Of a DNA stretch of 64,000 nucleotides, positions 12,492 through 23,185 are shown piece by piece. Position 1 is the stretch's first letter, and each line of letters begins with the position of its first letter. A program made the position numbers and the translations under genes. The notes beneath the pieces were generated by a model that ran no database searches, was not told where the DNA came from, and saw only the letters and a program-made list of their open reading frames with translations. This stretch comes from Diphasiastrum complanatum (lineage: Eukaryota; Streptophyta; Lycopodiopsida; Lycopodiales; Lycopodiaceae). The stretch is from NCBI GenBank assembly GCA_029204225.1, contig CM055110.1, positions 39,685,515 to 39,749,514 on the forward strand, written 5' to 3'.

Positions 12492-12617
12492 AAGGCATTT
12501 TTTTTGGCCATTCTTGGGCCAAAATGACCCCTGAAATTGGCTGCTCAGAGCCAGCGGATAGAGTGACGTCACAGAGTAGGGAGAAAGGTGTTTTGGGGTG
12601 TTTTCATTACCATTCTG

Positions 12618-13667
12618 TCACCTGTATTCTCCCAAGCTAGCTCCAAGCTGCTCCTGTGAATTGTTCCAAAACACTCCCTGAGAATACAGTGAAATGTGAA
12701 ATCCAAAGCCACCATCAAGTCCCTCACATAACTCTACATGCCAATAGCCCTCCAAGTGAACCTGTGAGATCTTCCATGGCCCAAACCAAATGATTAGCAC
12801 TTTATTATCATTGGAATCTACATCCCTGATGCAATCATGATATGACAAATTGACTTGACTTAACCATAACAGGCAGTTGAAGTTTATCTTCTGATAACAA
12901 ACCTGGTACACTGCTCCCCAACTACTTTGACTTGATCAAAATTGACTTACCGACTGCAAAAACACAAGATCATCACACTCACCACTCACCAAGAGTCTCC
13001 AAAGTGTGATTACTGATTCGTTCTTCAACCTCTGCATGTCCCACACACAACTCATCCAATGCAAGTCCGCTATCTTGCCCAATGGCTTTCAACTAGCGCC
13101 ACCTCACACTTCCATCACCTGTGACCGCCAAAATGTGTGTACCTCCAAGCTAGCCCAAATTTCTCTCCGAAAGAGATATTTCTTAGTCGCAGATGCATGT
13201 GTCAATGCAGCTATCACATGAGTTGACAATGCCACTGCCGATCATGCCTATGAGAGCGTTTCCCCAAAACACCACTTGATGTTGGTTGGTTCGAACCCCA
13301 AGAGTTGAACCTGATCACATGAATTTTTCACCTATAACCGGCATACCGTGCCTACCTCTCACTTGTGATTGCTTGCCTTCTCAAAATTGTTGCCAATGAT
13401 GAGTAGTCACGCCGCCAAACTACACTTCCATCGCCAAAACTAGATTTCTCCACACAATTTCTCTACCATTCACTCCCATACTGTATTTACCGCTTCCAAA
13501 CACCCAGTTACCCTATCATAAGTAAGCAATAATGATTATAATGCGATAATGCCTCATTGTACCGCCCTATAGTAGGTTTCACCAGCCAAAAATTGTCCCA
13601 AATTTGGCCCTACGGTACCCAAATGGCGAATGTAGCCCATCACTAGAACACTCGCACTCCGCATAAT
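12618..13667 (+). repeat. Spacer of the giant inverted repeat, paralogue of 28.1-41.7 kb
   Basis: Single-copy loop between the inverted arms. From about 12,717 it is colinear with 28,111-28,431 + 34,849-35,101 + 41,260-41,705, which together form a second copy split by two copia elements. It preserves both pre-insertion sites: CTCTGCATGTCCCACACACA at about 13,033 and GATGTTGGTTGGTTCGAACC at about 13,278. No coding sequence is recognised. Confidence 0.85.
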
Positions 13668-13793
13668 AGAATGGTAATGAAAACGCCCCAAAACACTTTT
13701 CTTCCTGCTCTGTGACGTCGCTCTGTCCGCTGGCTCTGAGCAGCCAGTTTCAAGGGTCATTTTGGCCGAAGAATGGCAAAAAAAAAGTGCCTT

Positions 13794-14397
13794 CTAGCCA
13801 AAGATAGGTCCATTTCCTTCAACCCATTTGGTCATATAATCAGTTGCAACAATGATATATCTGGCCTGAGATCCTCTTGTCGCAGGATGAATAGGACCAA
13901 CATAGTCGAGGCCTCATTTCTTGAAGGGTGCTTGCGATAAAATTGGTTGTAAAAGTACTTCATAATTCTGTCGAGTAGAACAACGTGCTCGTTGACAAAG
14001 GTCGCATGACTGAATATAATCTTCTGTATCTTTGCGAAGTGTAGGCCACCAACATCCTGATTGTAAAAGTTTTCGAACAATGATATTCGTTGAAACATGT
14101 CCTCCGCCCATGCCATCATGAGAAAGCATGATAAGTTCAGGTACTTCATGTGGCAAAACACATCTTTGTAAAATATCATCCATTCCTCGGCGATACAATT
14201 GTCCAGCAATCAATTAAGAAGGTTTTGTCGTATGAGTTAATTGTCTCTTTTGTACTTTTGTCAAGGAATCATTGGGTTGGCCAAGCATAAGATATTTAAC
14301 AATATTTGCTGCCTACTCAAGTACTGCTTCAATACAAAATTATGCAGCATCTGGTAGTTCATCATCCACTTCAGTATTAATAGGCGCTGATTCAATT
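13794..14397 (-). pseudogene. Ty3/gypsy integrase fragment, inverted copy
   Basis: Mirror copy of 11,902-12,491. It shows GGGHVSTNIIVRKLLQ, WWPTLRKDTEDYI and SCDLCQRARC, so the zinc-binding histidines look better preserved here. A frameshift follows near 13,915, and the DDE core stops after the first stretch (TDYMTKWV). Confidence 0.8.
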
Positions 14398-15399
14398 CTT
14401 GAAACATGGTCGGCTAGATAGTATTGTTTTCCTACTTGAACCACGACGCGAAAATCAAATTCGGTGTCCCTCAATTTTCTCTCAAAAAAAGAGCTAGAAA
14501 TTGCACATCTTGTTGTAGTTTAAATCAACTATTATTAGGCCCTATTAACATTCTAAAGTTTATCTCTAAGTTCAATATGCATATTGGCCAAAATTGCCGA
14601 TTAAACTCAACATGATCAATCTCAAACTAGTTGATAAGTTACAAATAGTGTATTCTTGTGGTCAAGGGTGATAAATAAAAGAAGTTACTGTGATGATGCA
14701 CTTCTATCCCAAGAAGAAGCATGGACCATTTAAACAAGATATAATTTTCAATGGATGCTATTACTCAGTAGATGCTATAATTTTGTTTATGAAACTTATA
14801 GGCTCCATCCCTTAATGCCCTATGGATGAAAAATCTCCTAATAGTGCGTACATGATGAAGGAAATACTTGTGCTAGAGCTTATATGCTTATGCATAATAA
14901 AATAACAAAACAAAAGTAAGGGTAGTTATGTTGTATATATCCCACTAAAGATCAAGAATATCATGTCTAAGGATGCAAAATGGATGGTTGAATAAGAAGT
15001 GTTTCAAGACTTCCTACACATTTTGAGTGTTTCTATGAAACATGTTTGTTGAGGCCAATGCTTTTGTGTCGAAGAGCGTCTTATCCAATTAGGAAATTCC
15101 TTCTAAAACCAAGCCTATATAACTTGAAATTATGAACCTCAATTTTTTTAAAAAAATGCAACAAATCTTACACGGGATAAGCAATCTAATATATGTGTGG
15201 ACATATTTCTTGTCTTTTCACAATATAATAGATGATTTGAAAGAACTTGAGTTCAATAAAACTTATGAAAGAAGAACCCTTTGTAGGAGAATAGTTGGTG
15301 TGATTAGTTATAATGAAAATGTTTGTTTTTAGTAATATTGTAAGTGCTTCATGAATGTTGTGCTCTAATAAGTGGAAATTTCATGTTGAAGACTTTTTA

Positions 15400-16453
15400 T
15401 TATCTACAAAAATGTAGAGTTTGAATATAAGCAGTCACATGATAGTCTAGAACATCTTCTATGCATTCATGATTTGGTAGGATCATATGGGCTACGATTT
15501 GTGTGGTGTGTGTGTGTGTTTGTGTTTTGGGGGTTTCATTGTCTAAAAGCCTTGGATCTACAATCCATGTGCATTCTTGTTTCCTTTGTGACAAAGTTAG
15601 TATACATAAAAGCAAGTTATTCTCTTGAAAAACTTTGTATACCAGCAAAATTTGCATGTCATATATAAACATGATCAGCCAAGTCAAAAGTAGCTGAAGC
15701 AAGTTGGCCATTCCTTCCCAAGCCAAGGCTGCTGGTTGCCATTGTGGGTCGACGTCGTCATTGCCTCCTCCTTCATAGTGATGCATGACAAAGGCTAATG
15801 AAAGACCACCCATGGCTCTCTTGCTTGATGTTGCTGCTTTTTTTGGATCCACCGAAGGTGGTTGCCATTCGTTCTTCACTTTGTAAAAACCACAACCACA
15901 ACCCATAATCTCACATATAATACTCTCCAATGTGCCACTCTTTACTCTTCTATTGAGGCTCTCAAATATAGCTCTTCACCTTGGTAGCTCTGTAAGTCCA
16001 TGAGTAACTACAAATTAAGCCATAGGTAGGGTATAGTTCATCACGATTAATGTGATAGTGGAAACACATATCATATCCAGCAAAATGGTGATGGGTTGAG
16101 GTGAATCTCTTATAATTAGAAAACCAAAGGCTGCTCATGTGTTGTACTTCTCTCCAAGGAGGAACACCCATGCCTATTTTGTGAAAGGATATTGCGGCAG
16201 CTTGACACATGCATTGTATAAAACCTGACAACTCATGTCCAAAACCCACAAAGGGTGAAGGTAATTGTTGCAACAAATGTGTGTACTCCTCACTTGCACA
16301 TGAAATTTCAAAATGATCCCGAAACTCCGTGTCCACGATCAACCTCTTTGTCACCCATGAGTTGTTTTTTTGTAATTGATGAAAAGCAACATCGATGTAT
16401 TCGTAGGTGTGTTCTGTAGTTTTGACAACAACATAGACCAAGACTTGGTTCAA
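15400..16453 (-). pseudogene. DUF506 exon 2 copy, frameshifted
   Basis: Minus-strand copy of the DUF506 exon: HTYEYIDV, VDTEFRDHFEIS, FVGFGHELSG and GMGVPPWREVQHM, then a 1-bp insertion after ICSYSWT (near 15,990) that shifts the frame. The C-terminal part resumes at 15,930 with GCGCGFYKVKNEWQPP. The same insertion is present in the 42.1 kb copy but not in those at 9.8 and 54.7 kb, so these two share a more recent ancestor. Downstream, TGG replaces the stop of the 9.8 kb copy and the frame runs on to 15,400 through sequence that is unlikely to be coding. Confidence 0.75.
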
Positions 16454-16555
16454 TTTTTCAAGAAGCTCACAAGATTGAATACTAAGTTACGTGCAATCAA
16501 ACTCACGAGACGGAAATGAGATGAGATGAAAGTGACCTTTCATTTTGAAGCCCCT

Positions 16556-16771
16556 CCATTTTGATCTGCAAATGCCAGCATCATAGCCCGCAATACATAG
16601 CACTCTCACGATGGCTAACTTCCTATCTGCAACGAAACATTGTATATGGGTAGTTCGAAACAGGTGGCGCTCTAAATCCATCACAAATGCCACTGTTTTG
16701 AGGACATCGGCAATCATATCATGCTCTGAGTAGGCTGACTATCGGGCGGATTCAAAATCCAATACCATTTT
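16556..16771 (-). pseudogene. DUF506 exon 1 copy
   Basis: The minus-strand translation reads RKLAIVRVLCIAGYDAGICR followed by SKWRGF, the N-terminal DUF506 block. It lies about 100 bp upstream of exon 2, with in-frame stops between, so an intron or decay separates them. Exon order and orientation are preserved here, unlike at 8.4-9.8 kb. Confidence 0.65.
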
Positions 16772-17090
16772 ATTGAATTGTGGAAGGCTGCAAATTGTAC
16801 TATTGTAGATTCTGCACTCCAAAACACAACTTATTATCTACTTGATCATAGGCCAAGTTTTCCTACTACACCACTGATGTGGATTATCTAATTTAAATTA
16901 GTACTCAGATGAGTCCCGGAGCCCTCTGCAGATAAAACTAAAGAGATTTGAATGAAAATCTGAACTACAATATGAATGGAGCTAGTTGTAGTTTTTGGTT
17001 CTATGTAAAACTTACAGCTTTCGAGGATAAAGATGGGTAAGATACCCTTTTACCACCAATACAGTCCCAGAAACAACAGTCTTGATGGTT

Positions 17091-17094
<4 letters not shown>

Positions 17095-17163
<69 letters not shown>
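17095..17163. repeat. (GA)n microsatellite, about 34 units
   Basis: First GA tract of unit U. At the same position the copies at 8.95 and 9.51 kb have only a few repeats and the copy at 43.2 kb has about 22. Confidence 0.98.
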
Positions 17164-17167
<4 letters not shown>

Positions 17168-17383
17168 GAAATTAGATGAAAGCTACCTATTTTTCATAAA
17201 AAAAGCAGGTACTGAACCATAAATCTTCAGAAATTACATGCATACGTTATATGAGTAGTCAACAGGAGGAAAGAAATTAACTACGAATTGGTCAAATCAG
17301 TAACAAACTCTTTTACCTTTTCAGTGATGAAATTAGTGAGAATGTCTAGGCTCCACTATACTTGCTAACTTTAAAGAACAAGG

Positions 17384-18129
<746 letters not shown>

Positions 18130-18191
18130 GTTGGGAACTGATCAAAAGTATAAAAAAAAACGATTTCATTTTCCGTTAAATTCTATGGTGG
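18130..18191 (+). repeat. Terminal-repeat-like left edge of the cassette
   Basis: GTTGGGAACTGATCAAAAGT and the following 42 bp are repeated inverted at 4132-4193. The stop codon of ORF A (18,176-18,178) falls inside this repeat. Confidence 0.55.
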
Positions 18192-19003
18192 CATTCTTCA
18201 CCGGTCAAGAGACCCTCCTCATCATCAAAATCAATACCAGCAACAAGGTCATCTGTCTCCAAGTTTACAAAGTCGGAGAATTTGAAAATTGTGCCGGATA
18301 ATAAGCATAGAACCTCGTCCTCACGATAGTAAAAAAATTTACATAAATAAGCAGTAATAAAATATACATCGTCATTAATATAATATACAGACAAATTGAA
18401 AAGACTTTTCGAATTTTCCATAGATTTGGATTCATCATCAGATGTATTTTGGCCAATGAAAGAATCCCGGAGAATATCAGTATTTAAATCAATGAAGTCA
18501 CTTTCTTTATTAGGAGTGTCGATAAGAAAGTGACTGATATCCTTAATGGCTGACTGAATAGAGGAGGGTGCAAAAGGAGGGCTAGCAATAGGAAACTCAT
18601 CATCATCTGGGATCTCAACTAAAAGAAAAAGTACGAAACCACTCTGATATTCAACCAATCGACATTTCTTGTTGCAACACGGATACATAGAACTACTTTT
18701 GAAAAGATCAAACAATTTGGTGAACATTCTATCCAGTCTATGTCTAAAAGTCGGGAAGAAATGATCAAGATCAGTATAATGCATGTACTGGAGTTGACCT
18801 ATGGAGAAAATGGGCTTGCTAAGTATATCTCTGAATCTGACATAATGTTCATAAAATACGTGAGAATTTGGTTGTGCAGTCCTGAAAACATGTAGATAAG
18901 GCCTGAAGAGGCTGTGGAAGTAGTCCAGATTTTCAGTAATCCCAAATTCACTCAAAAATGAACTCAAGCCTGATTCTCGTGAGGATGATGAGGAAGAGAC
19001 CAT
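18176..19003 (-). CDS. ORF A, unrecognised 275-aa acidic protein
   Basis: Uninterrupted minus-strand frame. The ATG at 19,003 is preferred because its context (GCCATGGTC) is good and a serine-rich start (MVSSSSSSRES) follows; an in-frame extension to 19,060 exists. The protein is rich in Phe, Asp and Glu, with a Cys cluster (YPCCNKKC) near the middle and acidic stretches (PDDDEF, DDEEGLL) toward the end. There is no signal peptide, clear membrane segment or domain I recognise. It is divergently arranged with the CENH3-like gene across an 815-bp promoter region and ends inside the terminal repeat. An intact frame in a decayed setting suggests it was coding until recently. Function unknown. Confidence 0.6.
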   Translation of the reverse strand: MVSSSSSSRESGLSSFLSEFGITENLDYFHSLFRPYLHVFRTAQPNSHVFYEHYVRFRDILSKPIFSIGQLQYMHYTDLDHFFPTFRHRLDRMFTKLFDLFKSSSMYPCCNKKCRLVEYQSGFVLFLLVEIPDDDEFPIASPPFAPSSIQSAIKDISHFLIDTPNKESDFIDLNTDILRDSFIGQNTSDDESKSMENSKSLFNLSVYYINDDVYFITAYLCKFFYYREDEVLCLLSGTIFKFSDFVNLETDDLVAGIDFDDEEGLLTGEECHHRI

Positions 19004-19818
19004 GGCAGTAGTGTGAATATCGCACTTGTGCGCGCGGGAGAACTGAACTAAAATTAACAATCAAAATGACGCAGAAGATGGATATGTATGACAAATAGAT
19101 ACAGAATATCGCACTTGTGCACGAGTAGGTATACTTGCAAGCAAACGGACAGAAATGAGAGCGCACAAAAGCTGTCTCTAATTTTGAGAACCCAAAAGGT
19201 AAAAAATTATTCGGTTTCCGTGCCATTTATACTAAATTTTTGCACGTGTGGTCAACGGACTTATGACACGTGTCTACTTTCAATTCGACAACAGGGCAGA
19301 TGACACCTGCACACGTGTGAAATGACACCTAGACATGTATCGCGTGTTCATTCGAGTGCTTATAAACACGTGTCGCTCTCGCATTCGGTCGTACAAATCC
19401 CACATGTGTAGTGTGACAAAGTGACATGTGTCGCACTCGCATTTGTCTGTACAACTCCCACACGTGTGACAGGACGTTCTTTCGCACGTGTGAACCCCGA
19501 TATAAAATCACAAATTTCGATGAATTTTTTTCACTTTTTTTTTCGTTCCGCATATCGCATTTGTGCGCGTCCTTCACGATCAAAATTTCTTCTACTACCT
19601 TCCATGCGCACAGGTCCGATACTTCTTCCTACGTGTCATCCCATATCGCACTTTGCATCTTTTCTCAAATCTAATTGTTCTCTCTGATAATCGGCTCGCA
19701 TAGGTCCGATATACCGTACATTTTGTCCGTACATAGCGGTCCTCTGCGAGTTCTTTATCATCCCTTCCTTCTCATCCTAACTTTTATGCACAAGTCCGCT
19801 ATCACATAGTTCACGCCC
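19004..19818. promoter_or_regulatory. Divergent promoter region with CACGTG (G-box) array
   Basis: Six CACGTG cores lie within 250 bp, at 19,243, 19,267, 19,312, 19,367, 19,461 and 19,485, most as (C)ACACGTGT(G). CATGTG variants occur at 19,401-19,430. A second repeated motif, ATCGCACTTGTGC-like, occurs near 19,017, 19,107 and 19,552. CACGTG is the core bound by plant bHLH and bZIP factors. That this array drives both flanking genes is inferred from position. Confidence 0.6.
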
Positions 19819-20841
19819 ATGGATAGGAGAAAGCAGACAAGGAGAGACTTCTTCTCTCCTGGCTCATCCTCATCTCCTACGGTTGCCATCACACCCCCTG
19901 CTAGACCTAGAACGCGCAACCGCAGCAGGTGGCTCTCTGATATACGCAAGTATCAGAGGTCAACAGCTATGTTGATCCCAAGAGCTCCATTCTATCGTGT
20001 TGTCTAGAACATAACAAGAAATGATCTCGGACAGCACGTTAGATTCACGCCGAGTGCTCTTCAGTGCCTTCAGGAGGTTGTTGAAGATTATATTAGCCTT
20101 TTTTTTTAGGATTATTTTTTGCTTGCCATCCATACCAAGAGGGTTACCATAATGCCCAAGGATTTTCAGCTTCTGATCAGAATGAGGGATAGGTACTGTA
20201 GGTTACATGTATCTCAGCCTGCTGCTCCTAGACCAACTCTTGTAGATAGGACTCATTTTCCTACGAAGCGTCCTAGGAAGCAGACAGCCCCCAAGCGTGC
20301 TCCTAAGAAAGTGAAGCCTATCCCAGAATCCATTGTAGATAATGTTGCTGTTGATAATGCTGTAAATATAGCTACCTCTATTCTGGATACTCCTAATATT
20401 GCTGTAGATACTACACTTCCACCTCCTCCTCCTCCTCCCAATTTCTATACATATATAGATTCGGATGATTATCTTAAATTTGAGAAAGACATATCGGATG
20501 CTATAGATACAATTGGTACTCCTTTTTGTTTTAGACTAGAAGAACTTGATTTTAGTATTAATTTTAAAGTTATAGATTGTCTGGATCTCAAAGACAGACG
20601 GGCTTCTATCAGTGATCCTGTGATAGAGTCCGGGCTGACACTCTTGCAATTTGACATTGCAAGAGATTCATCAAACGAGTTGCTGGTGCTGAGTAACTTT
20701 CTGTTCCAAGCCTTCAAGGAGAATAATGACACATTGTCACAGTGTCTGACAAGTGGATTCACACCAGCAACAAAGTATCTGGACATTCCTTATCATACCA
20801 AGCAAGATATATTAAGTGCTTCTTCCTGTTTTATGCATTAA
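19819..20841 (+). pseudogene. CENH3-like histone H3 fold with long C-terminal extension, two nonsense codons
   Basis: The frame starts at ATG 19,819 and runs 340 codons to TAA 20,839, broken by TAG at 20,005 (codon 63) and TAG at 20,107 (codon 97). Residues 35-126 follow the histone H3 fold: SDIRKYQRSTAMLIP (alpha-N), RFTPSALQCLQEVVEDY (alpha-2), then AIHTKRVTIMPKDFQLLIRM (alpha-3). Features closer to centromeric CENH3 than to canonical H3 are LLIP-like MLIP, NIT after the first helix, a loop 1 about one residue longer, EDY, and KDFQL. The N-tail is short and lacks the canonical H3 tail beyond RKQT. Residues 127-340 form an extension found in no ordinary histone: a basic, NLS-like linker (KRPRKQ, KRAPKKVK), a run of seven prolines, then an acidic predicted-globular part. 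The final TAA may lie in an intron, which would join this to the protease exons downstream. Confidence 0.75.
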
Positions 20842-20908
20842 CATTGACATTTTCAATTTAAATAGTTCTCAGAATTACCGCTAAAGTACTTTCAATCTTA
20901 TTTTGCAG

Positions 20909-21548
20909 TGACCACTAGAGTTTAAACCTGATCTCTATTAAGCGATTTGTAAATAATATTATTAAATGTTCTTGTGTCAAGATGAATTTGACGAGAAATA
21001 CGCATAAGGATGTAGATATATTCATTCCATATCTAAGTAAATATATTCCTACAAACGTTCCCCATTCCGTAGACTGGCAGATCGTCAGATTGGAGGTAAA
21101 CTCTTCTTTCTTAATAGCATTTTGAAATCAATATTCTAATAAAATATTTTCAATCTAATTCATTCTGTTTCATAATTGATTTCTTGTGTGCTGAATTATT
21201 TTGCAATCACCCCAGCAAAATGATTCATTCAGTTGTGGGTGGTACACATTGTACAATGCCAAGCTATTTTTTGAGTGGTTCATCCTTCAACAAGATGTTG
21301 ATATTTCTAAGGTAATAAATTCTATTTATTCTTATTTTGGAATCATGATTAGTTTTCTATTGTGGTGATGTTATTGGCCATTACTAATACATGAATGTTC
21401 TATTTTGCAGTTTACACAACCTGAGTACACATCAAGCCAGGTGTACAGATTTAGACAAGAAATTATCCTGAGTATACTGGCTCGGACAAGGCTTCAGCCT
21501 CCCGTTATTGATGATGGTGCAAAGGATGATGTAGTTGTACTAAATTAA
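20909..21548 (+). pseudogene. Ulp1/C48-type cysteine protease exons, degenerate
   Basis: Three exons inferred from splice sites: 20,909-21,095 (acceptor TTTTGCAG, donor GTAAAC), 21,216-21,311 (acceptor CACCCCAG, donor GTAATA) and 21,411-21,548 (acceptor TTTTGCAG, stop TAA 21,546). Joined in phase, they give the C-terminal part of a SUMO/ubiquitin-like protease. The motif around the catalytic Cys is QNDSFSCGWYTLYNA (Cys codon 21,234-21,236), and a C-terminal helix YRFRQEIILSIL follows. The expected catalytic His is at 20,913-20,915 and is followed by TAG where the family has Trp. The usual Asp-Ser after the next strand is not evident. Ulp1-like genes are known passengers of some plant Mutator-like elements. 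Whether this joins the CENH3-like ORF as one fusion protein or is a second gene cannot be decided here. Confidence 0.65.
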
Positions 21549-22269
21549 GATAAAAAAATATATAGATAGCATAGAACAAAAATACATGTATAGACTTTAT
21601 AGAAAAATATACATTGATATATCAAATGCTACTCCAATTTATGAATTTGGAAGCACAAAATACATGTACAGATGCCGAACTTGGGCTTTCATTTATTGAA
21701 TGAAAGGGTGTATACATAGATTTTTACTAAAGTTTATTTGAAACCATTGTTCTCCCATAATGGTGATTGTTGTAGGTAGATCTTTGCAGCACGTTATCAG
21801 CTCCTGTCTTTCTCGCATCTGTGACATGGCAAATATTAGTGAATGTGCAATTGTAAATGATGACATTTTCTATTATTTTGTTCTATTTTGAAATGGCAAT
21901 AAACATAAAGTACTTACGAGTCTTCCGTTGATGATAAATCTAAAATATGTTGGTAGATTGGTTTGTAATAGCATGAGCTCTTTTCTGATAAAATCAAGCT
22001 TCCAATGCTCTTCCACCTCAACCATAGTCAAATATTCCTCATTGTAGATAATGCTTATCTCCATTCGGTTTGTGTGACCATTTAGTTCAAAGTCTTGATC
22101 CAGTGGTAGCCATGTACTTTCAATTTTCTTGTATCTCTAGTAGCTAAATGTGAGACTGAGCATTTGCTTTTTTATATGATAATAAAAGATCATTGAGTAC
22201 TTTTTAATCCTGCATTCTATGTCATTATTTGTTTTACTATCCCAGCCTTGATCCATGAGATCTGACAAA

Positions 22270-22274
22270 GTCTC
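22270..22274. repeat. Target site duplication of copia element 2 (left)
   Basis: GTCTC, repeated at 26,806-26,810. Both copies lie inside an exon of gene C. Confidence 0.9.
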
Positions 22275-22975
22275 TGTGAAAGTACTGTACTTTAGGACCA
22301 TAAATGGATCTACAAAAGATCCACGAGAGTGATTGGATGCTTGCTTAACAATCTATCAAAAAACTAGACACAAAAACGTTGATCTAGATTGGCAATTTGA
22401 CAAACAACAAGCACTAACAATCAAAAGCATTGATAAACATTGAAATCCGAGCCCACACGTGTGTACTACAGGCTGTAGTACGGCCTTCAACCTGAGAAAC
22501 AAGTAGAAATTGATTTGGTCTCATTTGGATCACAAAAACTCAATGTACATAGTGAACTAGCTTGAGATTGCCAATGAGCTTCAAAAATTTTCTCTCTTCT
22601 CACTATGGAGAGAGGGAATACATAGCAAATTCGACTTCCTTCTTGAAGTTAGGTGGATTTCCAGCATGTAATAAGGAAGTTAACTCACTCTCCTTGACCT
22701 AAAATGAAACCCTAGTCTATTTCCTAGAGTTATGCTTGGTAGGTAGCTAGTTGGTCAAATTTTCACCTTAAACTTAGGTGTAGGTCCTATAAAGTAGGGA
22801 TGACCACCAAATAGACATGACCAACTCTCTTGACTTGACCTAACATACATTAGGATGGGTTTTCCATGTGGCATCATGGCCTCACATGTGTGGGACCCAC
22901 TTGTGTACACAATTTACACTATTCTACATGGTTTTTGATCAAGCTAGATTTGCCAATTTTTGGCAATTCTTCACA
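22275..22975 (-). repeat. 3' LTR of copia element 2
   Basis: 701 bp, TGTGAAAGTACTG to TTCTTCACA on the plus strand. It contains CACACGTGTG at 22,454, next to an inverted repeat GTACTACAG/CTGTAGTAC. The polypurine tract complement CTCCTCCTC follows at 22,976. Confidence 0.93.
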
Positions 22976-23185
22976 CTCCTCCTCAAATTTAGCTTGATCT
23001 ATTTACAACTATCTTGATAGATCAATGAAAGCTTTTAGAAGTGTCTAAAAAATCCAGCTACAAAGAAGGAACTTTTGAGACTCCAATAGAGAATGATGTC
23101 CATGAAGGATCTTTCACCACCTCTTAGAGGATCCCTTACAAGATGTTCCATAAATGTATCTATATACATGTAGCACACTTCAAAA

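Larger units (their letters stand above)
9445..12617 (+). repeat. Left arm of giant inverted repeat
   Basis: About 3.2 kb that pairs as an inverted repeat with 13,668-17,218, separated by a 1.05-kb spacer. It contains DUF506 exon 2 and a Ty3/gypsy integrase fragment. Relative to the right arm it lacks DUF506 exon 1 (jump near 9750) and the longer GA tract. Confidence 0.85.
13668..17218 (-). repeat. Right arm of giant inverted repeat
   Basis: Reverse complement of 9445-12,617, starting at AGAATGGTAATGAAAAC. It additionally holds DUF506 exon 1 and an expanded GA tract. It is also a direct-orientation paralogue of 41,640-43,310, which lacks about 1.85 kb including the integrase fragment. Confidence 0.85.

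Noticed and set aside
13275-13300. GGTTCGAACCCC as a tRNA T-arm
   Set aside because: TTCGAA is self-complementary. No A box, anticodon stem or acceptor stem could be found on either strand.
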